From: Rhododendron vialii
Lineage: Eukaryota > Streptophyta > Magnoliopsida > Ericales > Ericaceae
DNA: 64,000 bases
Assembly: GCF_030253575.1 (NCBI RefSeq)
Contig: NC_080559.1
Location: 35,067,001 to 35,131,000 of the forward strand
Reading direction: 5' to 3'
Shown here one piece after another: positions 12,094 to 23,507 of this stretch (within the stretch, counting starts at the first letter, position 1; each line of letters begins with the position of its first letter). Under the pieces are notes generated by a model, which was not told the origin of the DNA, made no database searches, and was given only the letters and a program-made list of their open reading frames with translations. A program made the translations under genes and the position numbers.

Positions 12094-13747
12094 CTCCCCC
12101 GGGAAATTCCCAATATTTCTCTCTGTTTCCGGCGAATTGTTCGCCGGAAAGAAAAGCCTCTCTGTTTCCCGGCTTTCCCCTCTCTCTCTCTCTATCTATG
12201 AATATGAATATCAGGATAGATGATTTCTGAATGTATGTATTGGTTTGTGTGTATATATAGAGGTCTTGCTAATATTGGGCCTTCAATCTAGCCGCCAACG
12301 AAAAGCGTGTGATCGAAAAAAAAATTGCTGGTTGTAGGAATAACGTGAAAGGGTGGGGCATTTGAAAATGTACGATATCCACGAGCCACTAGTACTTACT
12401 TTTGTTTCAACAACGGAGGCATGAAATTAACGACTTGACAAATTTTTTATTCGCAAGGTATGATATGTCAAGTCTCCATGTAATGCAATCTTATGGAGAA
12501 CAAGCATTTGTTATTTCTTCATGCATATTTGGCCAAACTACTTAGGGTAATTCACGTGTTAGTACGGGATTGGATTGACCGGAGAAAAGTTGTGGGAAAA
12601 GACCAATGTCTTATTCACTTTATAACTCTATTCAAAAAATATTTCTCAACTCAATTATTACTTTCATTTTTCTCTCTAATTTTTCAATAATTACTCTATT
12701 TTCTCACTCCATCTCTTTCCACTTTTTACCTTTATTTTCAATCATTACTCTCATTTTTCTCTTTACTCATTTTTTAAAAATAACACTCAAATCACAAATC
12801 AAACAAAACACAAAGGATTTCAATACGAGTATTTTATTTTATTTTTTTGGATTGAACAAATTCCTATAAGCATATGGAACCCCGGCATAAAATTTGGAGA
12901 TATCCAAAGGCATAAAGGTTGGAACCTGTCATACATTTAATGATGATTGGGGACATGTACATACGCTAATTACCTCTTTTCTTGGACATGTATAATTTCA
13001 TCTATCTAATACTAGAAAACTTGGGCCACTTTATAAGAGTTTTCTCCTCTTCTTTTCTTGGATCTTTTTGCTTTGCGCTTGTTTAGTTTCAAAAATTCAA
13101 ATTTGGAGGAAGGTGAGATAAGTGGAACTTGAGTGAGAGACATCATTATACCTTTTTCGATTCATTCAATTGATAATCTGTTTGATTCATTCTTATGGGC
13201 CTACTTCAAGTGTTTCTTAAATTAAATACTACTCCGTATTATGTGTTGTCGTGCAAGTGCGTACAAGTGTTTCTTCATTTTTATGCCAATGGCGTGGGGG
13301 CCCGGGGGGTGCATGGGGTGGGGTGGGGTGGGGTGGGGAATTTGTAGTCAAATTTTGAGTGCATTTTCTTTCCTCCAAATAGTATAAAACACATGCTTGC
13401 TTGAGGGTGATAAAATAAGAGATTATTATAGGTCAAATTTGACGACCTTCTAGAATCCGTTCCCTTCATTTTCTTTCTCTCTTCAAAATGATACTACTAA
13501 AAAATGATACCACTAATAGAAAGTCTAGAACTACACCTAAAGCAGGCACCCAAATACAGACACGCTCACACGTTATGCGATTGTTTGTACATTTGGTATC
13601 TGTTTTGAGTGAAGCATATCTTAAATATGCTTTTCGTGAAGTGTAATTAACTCACATAAAATACCCCGAGGAAACAACAAAGATTGATCACATGCGATAA
13701 AGCAAAATAGCTGTCATTATCTCTATCTTGTATGGGCCCAAGCAATC
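12094..13747. other. HHP promoter side and spacer
   Basis: A pyrimidine-rich CT tract at 12179-12199 lies about 90 bp upstream of the HHP start codon, on its 5' untranslated/promoter side. At 13293-13338 there is a G-rich stretch with GGGGT repeats. No other gene is seen. Confidence 0.5.
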
Positions 13748-13771
13748 TAAGGCCCCATTCCAAAGCTCTAA

Positions 13772-14346
13772 GGCCATCCACAGTGGTATAATCAAAAGCA
13801 AATTATTTTTAAAGTTAACAATGTTGGTGTAAAAAATGGCTCACAATGGTATAATCAAACTTAGCAACATTCTTAGAAATAATCAAATTTTGGACTTTGG
13901 ATAACCAAAACTACCAACCTTTTTCAATAATCAAAATTTGTGGATCAAACACCATATAAGTTAATTGGTTCCAAAATTGTTTACACGCATGTTTCAAATG
14001 GTATTTTCTTCTTCGCCTACTCTATATCTCATTCTCTTTACCCACAAACTGTTTTTCTTTCTTTCCCTCCAAAAGTGAAGCTCGTATTTTTCGATTATCT
14101 ACAATTCAACTTATTGTCGCTGGATTAAGGTATTTCACTTTTTTTTTCGTTTCTATTTTATTCTTTTTTCGTTCCTTTCCCCGTGGTTAAGTACATGAAG
14201 AATCTTGCATTCTTTTCCAAATTCCAGAGCACATCTGATATATATATATATTTTTTTTAGTACATGATTTTTTTTCCAAATTCATAATATGAGGGATGAA
14301 AGTCACCAAATGTAATGAAGGGAAGTGATCAATTGTGGAAAACATA

Positions 14347-14393
<47 letters not shown>

Positions 14394-14538
14394 GTGGATC
14401 CCTTATTTTGGTTATGGACTAGAAGTGACCATTGTGGACCTCAACATTGTTAAGCTTAGCAACCTCTTAAATAGATAATCAAAAGCTGATGTGTCAACTT
14501 TTGGTTATCCATTTTTGATTATACCGCTGTGGATGACC
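13772..14538. mobile_element. Harbinger-like MITE (inner, nested)
   Basis: The left end GGCCATCCACAGTGGTATAA pairs with the right end, which read on the minus strand from 14538 gives GGTCATCCACAGCGGTATAA. A TAA target duplication lies at 13769-13771 and 14539-14541. The element is 767 bp, has no transposase and contains a long GA run at about 14348-14389. Motifs inside (GTTGGTGTAAAAAATGGCTCA; TTTGGATAACCAAAACTA) recur at 48.2 and 52.7 kb, so it belongs to a family with several relics here. Confidence 0.8.
14348..14389. repeat. GA microsatellite
   Basis: An uninterrupted GA dinucleotide run of about 40 bp lies inside the nested MITE at 13772-14538. Confidence 0.95.
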
Positions 14539-14761
14539 TAATAAGCTGGTTATTTTTTAAGAAGATAATTTCAAACTCAAAATTTATGTATTTAAACAAA
14601 TAATTTTTCTAGCAATATGGATCTTATTTGATAGATTTCATTAAGATCTTTTAAACGGTGCAAAAAAAATTTAACATTTATTTATCATTTACATTATTTT
14701 TTAGTTTGAAAATGTGAAATAAACTGCTTATTTTTAAGAAGGTTTCTGGAACGGGGCCTAA

Positions 14762-16787
14762 CCCCTTCTGCACACTTGATTTCGACAATTTGGTATTGAT
14801 GGGTAAGTACAATTAAAGTACAAACTCTTTGTGTGGGGCTAACCTCGGGTCTCGAAAAGATAATTCTAGACGCTAATTTTGTTCAAAATAGCTTTTTAGT
14901 AATAGCATACCCTAATGAAAATTCAGTTCATTTCTATATCTGTAAATATTTGATTGATTCATTGAATTTCTAGTTTAGAATTCCTGAGTGCAAATTCTGA
15001 ACCAAAAATTATAAGAAATGATGAAATGCTTATCAATATCAAAATGAATTGAATTTTTGAGAGATACATTAATATTTATTTTTTTGAACATAATTAATGT
15101 CTCAAATTATTTATTTCAGACCCGAGATGGACCCACTCATAGAGTCGGTACCAAATGTGAGTAGCCTTGGTAGCATTTGGGAAAATGACGGCCAATGACA
15201 TGTTTTGATAATTAATACCCGTTAAGGATATTTTTAACATTAACAAATGTTATTAGCTTGTCCTTGGCGACATTTTGGAGTGAAAATACACATTATGCTC
15301 CCAAACTGAGGAAACATGAGTGGATTGCGGGCTTCGGCCCATTGAGTTTATAGTTGAAATAGGGCCTTGACCCATGAACTTGTTTTTTTTTTCTTTTGAG
15401 GAAACGAAAACTTTCATTAATAGCAATAACAGATAATACAAAATGAACACCAATAATACTACAGGCACACCACTCGGCCACACCCCAACCACATCACTTT
15501 CACATACATGTAGGGTCCATCCGACAATTAAATATGTGGGCTCCACACGTATGTGAAAGTGACTTGGTCGGGGTGTAGCCAAGTAACGTGTCCGTAGCAT
15601 TATTGAGTTAGCATCCCATGGCAAGGGCTGGGTTTGCTTGGTTATGTGCCACAGATACAAAATTAGAGACATTAGCTAACGAATTGCATGCAACCTTAAG
15701 AAAGTTATTAAGTATTCTAGCCATAACTCCACCGGACTTGAACCCTTAAGAGCATTAATCAAAACTATGGCATCTGTTAAGATAGAGATCGACAGATCGT
15801 TTTAGTAGTTCTTCCGAATGCACCACTGAACTGCATCCAGACTGATACTCTAGCTTCTGCCATGAACTTTTACTGCTGTTGAGTTCTGCCTCTCAATAGT
15901 TATACTGTGTTTGCACCAGGGAGAATATGATAGGCCCCATGAAGTTAATTTTTGGCCCGTTGCCGGCTGTTGGGCTGACCATTGTCTATGATGGATTCTG
16001 GGAACAGAAAAAAGAGAAGAATGGATTCCTTGTCCACCACATCTATCCCTTGTCCAACCATACGTCTATCGGCCTCAATCCGTGTCCGACACGTGTTGGA
16101 CATGCCTAAATACTTGTCTAATGTTTTTACTGTATTTCTTTTACTCAGACATGTTGTGGATACTACAAGCCACATAGCGTGTTAGGTATGGTGGGACACG
16201 ATGGGTACATGCTTGGGACACGACGTAGACACACGTGGTCTTTGTGCATGTCCCCTTTGTTGTTGTGTCTGTTTCCCCCTTTTTTGTGTACATAGGGAAG
16301 TTAGGATGATAGGTTCAATATTATGCATGCATGGATCTTACTGAGCCAGAAACAATTTGACAACATAGAGCAACGCAAATTAAAACCTTAACTTGTAGAT
16401 TTTTCTTCATGGATTACAAAAGGCAGCGACTGAATGTTCAACCACTTCCTACAAACCTAATGCAAGCATAACAACAAATAAGGAAACAACATAGCACTTA
16501 AGATTAAATTTCACCAAATCTATAATCTACGGAGTATTTAGTTTTAGAAACCCAAAAAATCAGTGACTAGTTTGTCATCAGTGGACCAATTTCCAGTTTC
16601 TGCCTTACATGTCCAAAAAACTAGTTTCTACTTTCATGTCCAAAAAACTAGCTTCTACATTACAATCTAGTGATACAATTTGATTAGAAATAGAACCAGA
16701 AACAAATTTCAGCAGAAACATATATACAAACAGAAGCAACTCGATGGTGTCCAATTCAGATACAAACAAAAGCAACTCGTGTGCAAC
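14762..16787. other. Spacer, no gene recognised
   Basis: No supported coding exon is present. At 15467-15583 there is a short imperfect foldback (CACACCCCAACCACATCACTT against AAGTGACTTGGTCGGGGTGT on the other arm). At 15183-15225 lies one copy of a dispersed motif, AATGACGGCCAATGACATG, also found near 20.4 and 28.9 kb. Confidence 0.5.
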
Positions 16788-17432
16788 TCGAGTAAAAGCG
16801 AAATGCCCTTTAAGTTACTCTGAAAAACTTATCTCAACCCCAGATTGATATTGGTACTGGTAATATTGGTTCACTGACAACAATGAAAAAGACGCACAAA
16901 ATGATACCAAGATGCCTAGATACCAAGATTGAGCTCTGTGCATCTCAATCTGAACTCACTACACTAAGTCAAAGTAACATATGTTACTCTCTTGGCCCAA
17001 ATTCTTTTTAACAGAGCTAAAGCACAAAAATAAAGTACGACAAGGAGTACGATTATATAGGCGGATAATATACCAGTGAAACTAACCAAGTCACGCTTCT
17101 GCCCACTCCTCGAGTACAAGCGAAATGCCCTTTAAGTTTCTCTGAAAAACTTATCTCAACCCCAGATTGATATTAGTACTGGTAATATTGGTTCACTGAC
17201 AACAATGAAAAAGACGCACAAAATGATACCAAGATGCCTAGATACCAAGATTGAGCTCTGTGCATCTCAATCTGAACTCACTACACTAAGTCAAAGTAAC
17301 ATATGTTACTCTCTTGGCCCGAATTCTTTTTAACAGAGCTAAAGCACAAAAATAAAGTACGACAAGGAGTACGATTATATAGGCGGATAATATACCAGTG
17401 AAACTAACCAAGTCACGCTTCTGCCCACTCCT
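16788..17432. repeat. 322-bp tandem direct duplication
   Basis: The unit starting at about 16789 (CGAGTAAAAGCGAAATGCCC) repeats at 17111 (CGAGTACAAGCGAAATGCCC) and ends at CTGCCCACTCCT near 17110 and 17432. The period is 322 bp and only a handful of mismatches are visible, so the duplication is fairly young. The right copy ends inside the PPR pseudogene; the left copy repeats its downstream part. Confidence 0.9.
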
Positions 17433-18541
17433 TTGCATCAAATGAAAGATGTCAATAACTTCCTTGGCTTTTTCATGCATTGCATACCTCTCAATATCGC
17501 ATTCCAATTACCCAAATTTCAATTAGGCATCCAATCAAAACAAAGACGAGACATTGCGATCCTTCCGCAATTAGCCTACATGTCAATCAATGCACTCACT
17601 ACCCACGTACACATCATTAGAGATCCCACTTCAGATAGAAAAACCGTGAGCTGCCTTCCCATGCATCAATAATGCAGTATTTCCACGAGCTGTTAAAATA
17701 CAAGGGATTGTTGTTGAATTTCGCTTTACCCCAACAATCTGCATCTCTTTGAATAGGTCCAAAGCCTACATGCCTTTGCCATTTTGAGAACAAGCAGCGA
17801 ATCACTGATGTACCACACATGACATTCAAGTCTATCACTTTGTCCTTGAATTCCCTAAATATCATCAGTGCCTCATCCACAAAGCCGTTTCTCGAAATGA
17901 AAGCCAACTAACATGCGCACTACAAGCGTCTTTATCTAACGCGTCCATTTCAGCAAACACTTGTGACATCTGTGAACTACTACCGCTTTTCCCATACATA
18001 TCCATAAGGGTGCTAACAACGCATTTGTCCAATTCGATCCATCCCGATCTTGGTCACATACCATTGAATTTGACTGCCCAAAATCAAATCCTTCATATCC
18101 CAGTCCATGAAGAACACTTGATACACCAGTCCCATTAGGTTTTAAACCGCAGGAATGCATCTTTTGAAACATCAACACTGATTCCGAATAACATCCACTC
18201 TAATTGAATCCAGCAATCATCCCATTACAAGATACCACATTTGGTTCGATCCTCAAAGACCTCTTTTGCCTCTCTTCCATGTCCGATTGAGCATACCTGG
18301 AAATTAAAGCACTCCAAGAAACCACCTCAGGTTTGGACATTGTATTGAGCAGTTTACGGGCATCCTTTAATCGATTGCATTTGACATATATATGAACTAA
18401 GGAAGACTGAACAAAGGAATCTGAATTGAGCCTGGACACCGACGCAATGCCATGAACCTGCCGTCGAGCTTTGATGTCGGATAGAGCAGTGCATGCCTTG
18501 ATCGTTTTGGGGAGGACAAAGGCATCTGAGGGAAAGGCTTA
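17380..18541 (-). pseudogene. Pentatricopeptide repeat (PPR) gene remnant
   Basis: Minus-strand reading from 18541 gives PPR-type blocks in the expected order: SDAFVLPKTIKACTALSD, SDSFVQSSLVHIYVKCNRLK, KPEVVSWSALISRYAQ, EPNVVSCNGMIAGFN, MFQKMHSCGLKPNGTGVSSVL, AFISRNGFVDEALMIFREFKD, and MHEKAKEVIDIFHLMQRSGQK. They match a plant PPR protein resembling Arabidopsis At1g20230, an organellar RNA-processing type. The frame is broken repeatedly: a stop after AGFN, shifts near 18.1, 17.9 and 17.75 kb, and missing repeats between blocks. Both the amino terminus and the carboxyl-terminal E/DYW part are absent. It is a decayed fragment. The downstream end is duplicated in tandem. Confidence 0.8.
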
Positions 18542-19200
18542 CTGTATTTACCGCATTTATATGTTTTACAAAACCGTGTGCCATAAACGCGAGTTTCGTG
18601 TTTGCTGAAATCGTGTTCGGGTAAAACGCGTTTACCGAATACAATAAACTCCCGGAAAATAGGTAATGCGGGTGTACAAAACGCGAGTTCCATATTCAAT
18701 ACACTTCTCACCTTAAACCTGCGAAGTCTAAGAAAAATACTTCTCCGCATTTTTTGCCATTTTCGAACTTATTTTTATTTACTTTGATGAATCCAATTCA
18801 TCCACATTATAGGAATTGTCAATTAAAATAACTTTGTAAAATATCAAATCAATCGAGTACTTAATCTATTTAATCAGGGAAGATATATTTCAAAAAAAAC
18901 CGAAAAATAGATAGCTGGGCACACTTAATTACAACCTTTGTACATTTAAGTAGACTGAAGGAGGCTTCTCTGCTGTTTTTGGCAAATTTTGATCTTATAG
19001 TGGAATCAATTTGATGATCCGATTAGTTCACATAGTAAAACTTATCAATTAGTGTAGTTATGTAAAATATCAAGCTGATCATATGCCTACTGGTATTTAA
19101 TCAGAGAAGAAACATTTCGAAAAAAAAAAAGAAAAAAAAGTGAACTGTGCACACTTGATTACAACTTATTAGACTTTTTCTCTCCTCTGGTCGTAGTCCA
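18542..19200. other. Spacer, no gene recognised
   Basis: Homology to the PPR family stops abruptly at about 18541. The stretch beyond has no recognisable coding sequence or repeat. Confidence 0.45.
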
Positions 19201-19402
19201 TTAACACCGTTGCAAATCCAAGTCGGACCCATCCGAGTTCCAATCACTGAGTCAGCCGGTAGAGGTGTGTTCGTGACTCGGGCAATCGGAGCTGGTGAAC
19301 TTATCCACACGGCCAAATCCATTGTCTCTCTCCCTTCTCTCTCGACAACAACCAGTGTTTGCTATTTGTGCCTAAGAACCCATATTGTACGAGGAACAAT
19401 CT
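19201..19402 (+). pseudogene. ATXR4-like SET-domain protein fragment
   Basis: Translation from about 19201 gives ESAGRGVFVTRAIGAGELIH, then TAKSIVSLPSL and SVCYLCLR. This is the amino-terminal start of a SET-domain protein resembling Arabidopsis ATXR4/SDG38, covering the first SET motif (GRGVF) and the beginning of the inserted zinc-binding part (CYLC). The frame ends at TAA at 19401 and no further SET motifs (NHDCxPN, GEEL) follow in the next 2 kb. It is a truncated gene piece, not a methyltransferase gene. Confidence 0.7.
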
Positions 19403-19943
19403 AAGGTACAATGGGTGGTTGTTGCATCTAATTCAATTTCCATCGGCGCACATTCTAATAGCTTTTCGGGTTTCGAATTTATACGGCTTACGATATTAGA
19501 ATTGATGCAAGGTATATTCCTTCCACGTGTTTGACATTTGGCTTATGGTTTTTGTGAAGTCAATAGCTTTGACCCGTTACGTAGAGCCTTGAGGTATTTA
19601 GTGTTGTTTAATTCTTCTGGTCAGCAGAGTATGTTTAAACTTATGTTTGAAATCTTTTTGTTTCCTGTAGTTACTGAAATTCATCAACATGGCTGCATCT
19701 GTTGGAATTCATTTCATTTTGTGAGGCGATGGTGCTTGTGTCTGAAGGGGAAGTAGAATCTTCCACGGTTCCACCCAAGCTGGTCCAAATTCTTTTGTGG
19801 ATCAAAGGGCTAGCTAATGAGGTGGAATTGCTGATCTTTAGCTGTAATTCCACAGAGCTTCGGATTATTTCTGCGATATAGAATTGATTGGGCTTTGAAA
19901 GTTGTGATAATATCAGTTTGTTGATTGTAATTCCCTGTTTTAG

Positions 19944-21320
19944 ATTGCAAGGTTGAAATGGCATAGAGCTACAGAGTCAAAGCTGGTTGAAATAAGGGAG
20001 CAAAAGGAGCAGCGATCGAGGGCGTTCAACTAATGCAGGTGCCTTATCTTACACCTGCAGAAGTGGGAGAGGAAGATGTGTTGCATGCTGATGGACAGGA
20101 AGAAAGGAAGGTTAGTTGTTGCTATAGTTGTGCTATGGAAAAACGCTGGACCTACTCTAGAGTTATATTGCAAACAATATCGTAGTTCTCCTTTGGTTGA
20201 TAATCATTAGTTAATTATTATCTCTGAAAAATGTCTTTTACGTATGAATTTTTTTATCATCTTGAACTTCTCTAGTTCCTTTAAAATCGGACTATGGGGG
20301 GGGTTGTTTTTAGCGGGCATGGCTTATTGGTTATTACCATCTCCTTGTGTATTTTTAAGGTTTGTTTCGACTCTTGACAAATGTCCTTGGCGGGTATTAA
20401 TTATCAAAACACGTCTTTAGCCGTCATTTTCCCAATTTGTTTGTACTATGTTCATCGATCGAGTGGTTTCTTTATGATGATTTTGAGATCTTCATTAAAC
20501 TTTTCTCGCTATGAATTCTTACTACAGGTTTTTGATCTCCTGGAAACGGTAGAGCTAGAGAAGAAATGCCTGTCTATGAATGAAAAGAAATTACAGGTAC
20601 AGCTATGGTTTACTTGAGGTAGCTGAAAGTGTTTAATGTATATCTAGTTTCTACACACACATTAAAAAAAAATTTGATTTATGTGCTATTAGTGATGGTT
20701 CTTGGAACAAGATCAAATTTTCCTGTGGATTTCACAAATTTTGGGATTAGTTTAATTTTATTTTTACATAAATTACAGATTGTGTTCTGTGGTAAAGGCA
20801 TGCATGCAATTTGAAGATCATAATATCCTTTGAAAGTGTTGAGGGGAGTTGTGAATTACTCCTGTAGCACCTATCCATATACCCTCTTTGAATCCTCAAC
20901 TAACACGTTCTTAGTGACTCTTTGTCTTTTGCATCGTGGACACCTGGGTGCACTTCACTATCTCTTTTGTACAGTTTCTAGCAGTCACTTCTGCTTCTCA
21001 TGTACTCTATATATCTTTTTGCTGTCAACGGTATCAATCTTTTTTTCTTTTTCTTTTTTTGCAGGAAGGGGACAAGGAAATTTCGCAGGCTCTACCTCCT
21101 TGACAAGCGCACAAAGAGAGCGGAAGAGTAGCATCGTGCTGCTGCAGCTCAAGCTCCAGATAGTAGATGGGCACAACTAATTAAGCGGGCTACTTTTACT
21201 CGAGATTTTTTAGAAAGAAGAATTCACAGGCACTTGAACACAAACACCATTATCTTCCAGCAAGTCTGTGTGGGTGGAAACCTATCTAGTGTAAGGGAAA
21301 GGATGGCAGAACAAGTTTAC
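19944..21320 (+). pseudogene. Unidentified gene fragment with exon-like pieces
   Basis: Three coding-like pieces are bounded by splice signals. 19944-20110 gives ESKLVEIREQKEQRSRAFN, then, after a stop and frame change, VPYLTPAEVGEEDVLHAD. 20528-20596 gives VFDLLETVELEKKCLSMNEK. A piece from 21065 gives TRKFRRLYLLDKRTKRAEE, then a stop, then WAQLIKRATFTRDFLERR. They look like consecutive exons of one charged nuclear-type protein, but I cannot name the family. The stops argue for a pseudogene. The relation to the SET fragment upstream is unknown. Confidence 0.35.
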
Positions 21321-21558
21321 CAACCTGGTCATGGTACTTTTTCAACCTTGATAAACGAAAAATGGAGCTTCAAAACGCTGATTTTTTTTTGAAAATAGCT
21401 TTAAATATTGTCATCGTTATTTATTTATCCGCTTAGTGCAAAATTGGGATCATTAACAGATTACAGGAGAGAAATGCCAAAACTCTCGGATTAAGCCAAT
21501 TGTCATGGTGCAGAGATAATCGAAATACGAGGGCAGGTGAAGAAGATGATGATGATGA

Positions 21559-21753
21559 TGCCGGGTGGGCACGGCTGACGTAGTGCCGCTCAACGCATCC
21601 GAGCCGTCCAAAAGTGTTTTGGACGATCCGGATTAAAAACAATCTCTTAATGATATCTATTACAATTAAGAGATTATTTTTAATCCAGATCCTCCAAAAC
21701 ACTTTTGAACGGCCCGGATGCGCCGAGCGGCACCACATGGTATTCACCCGGCA
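21559..21753. mobile_element. Foldback MITE (195 bp)
   Basis: This is a near-perfect long inverted repeat. TGCCGGGTG at 21559 pairs with CACCCGGCA ending at 21753; inside, ATCCGAGCCGTCCAAAAGTG pairs with CACTTTTGAACGGCCCGGAT. The loop is near 21655. It has no coding capacity. The ATCCGAGCCGTCCA motif is shared with the foldback element in the ATG18b intron at 60.6 kb, pointing to one family. A target duplication was not established. Confidence 0.75.
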
Positions 21754-23507
21754 CTGAAAAATTCCGCAGACTTTGGACCATCTGTGCAAATTTCTTGAAC
21801 TACCTTCATTCGTAAAAGGGAAAAACAAAACAAAAAAAGAATAATTAAACAGTTGATGATGCATGCAGATGCCTTTAAAATTCCTCAAATATAGTTTTGG
21901 GATGATCTAATAATATTCGCCATACTTGAAGAGGAATATGGTTCCTATATTCTTATGTTGGTTGGATCAGTATCTGGTCACTAAATAGAAGATTTGGAGC
22001 ACTGGATTCTGTTCTTGAAAACAAGTTGGACGTTTTAAAAAACAAGAAAAAAGTGTACACAATGCAGATGAAAAATTGAAAATAAAACGGACACTTTTTT
22101 TTTTTTTTTGGGGGTAAATAATAAAAAAGAAGAAGGGAAACTTGTGATCTTAATTTGATGTTCTGTTGATTTCATGAGTTGTGCTACGAGCACAGAATTT
22201 TCAAATAGAGTCTTTTTTATTAATTCCACATCGTGGGTGGTCCATTGTAACACTCAGCTCTTTGTTAATGGATTATGTTTAGATTCGTACACAAGTCTTT
22301 TTTCATATATGGTGAATTTATTTTCGATCTTTCCGTCCTAATTTTGTAATGTTGGCTTTTTCGTTTCGGTGTCTCAAAATCCCTGCACACGATCTTTAAT
22401 AAATTTTCTCTATTTATCTCTCTTCCCTCATTACTCTAAAAAAACCTTCCTTAAAATCCAAATCGAACAGGACTCTCGTCGAGATGACGGATAAGTTATC
22501 GAATTGAGGTAAGCATACCAACTCCAACCCTTTTCAAAAGCAAAACAAAAAAACAAAGAAAGAAAGAAAGGTAAGTGTATATGTGCTCAATTCAATACGC
22601 TAGAGAGTATTGCACTGTCACGCCACACCACTATCTATTGAGGATTTCATAACCACGCCTATATTGGGACTGAAGCCTAAGAGTGATGTCAGGAGGATGG
22701 TTAGCTATGGGGGACTTGAACTCGGGTCTTATCCAACCAAGTCCAATTTTTTCAAGCACTGAACCAACCCTCGTAATTGCCTCTTTCGGATACTACACAT
22801 AATCTAAATGGAGTTAATGAAGCTTGCTAGTGAAGTCCCTTTCATGCTAGCTCAGAATGAGTTGGGCACGTTCTTGTCATTTTAATTCTCAACTTAATTT
22901 CCCCAACAAGTAGGGATCGAATTCGGAAGTTTTTCAAGATTCTATAATGAAATATATGATGAATTTTTAAAATCATTTTGCTTGAGTATCTCACATATAT
23001 ATGATTCTCCAGTGGTATTTTGTACAAGGGAAAAATGTTATTTAGGCATTTGATCGATGTACATCTTCTCATCGACAAAACGATCCGAATGGATGACTCA
23101 AGCGAGGAATTTAGAGTTTAGAATCAGTTTAGATATCAAGGATCTTGCTACTACCTATCGAAGCCGAAACTAAGAAATACCGATTACTAAGACAAGGAAA
23201 TGGAAAACGCGGGTAAATTTCCACATAAATTACTTCTTGATAAGATTTAGAAATTAACCGTGATCCCAACGTACACTTAAGTGGATCGCCTCGGAATTAG
23301 ACGATTGAAACATGGTACTTCCTCGTGAGATTCTTATTTCTCACTTGGATTGGGGTCATCCAAACGTAGCCGATCGAACACATCCAAGCTATTATGGGTT
23401 CATAGTGTGCATGCACATTGCTGCCACGTTCATGGGTTAGTCTAAATACAGTATAGTAACACAAAATCAGGGCAAAAAAGAAACCCCCATTGAAGAAGAA
23501 AAAGAGA
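21754..23507. other. Spacer between gene fragments and GGP
   Basis: No supported gene is present. The part next to 23507 is the 3' flank of GGP. Confidence 0.5.

Larger units (their letters stand above)
13751..14758. mobile_element. Harbinger-like MITE (outer), interrupted by another MITE
   Basis: The left end GGCCCCATTCCA at 13751 pairs with the right end, which read on the minus strand from 14758 gives GGCCCCGTTCCAGAAA. TAA lies at 13748-13750 and at 14759-14761 (target duplication). Without the nested insertion the element is about 240 bp. The inner sequence AATATGGATCTTATTTGAT recurs in a decayed relative near 56.6 kb. Confidence 0.75.
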
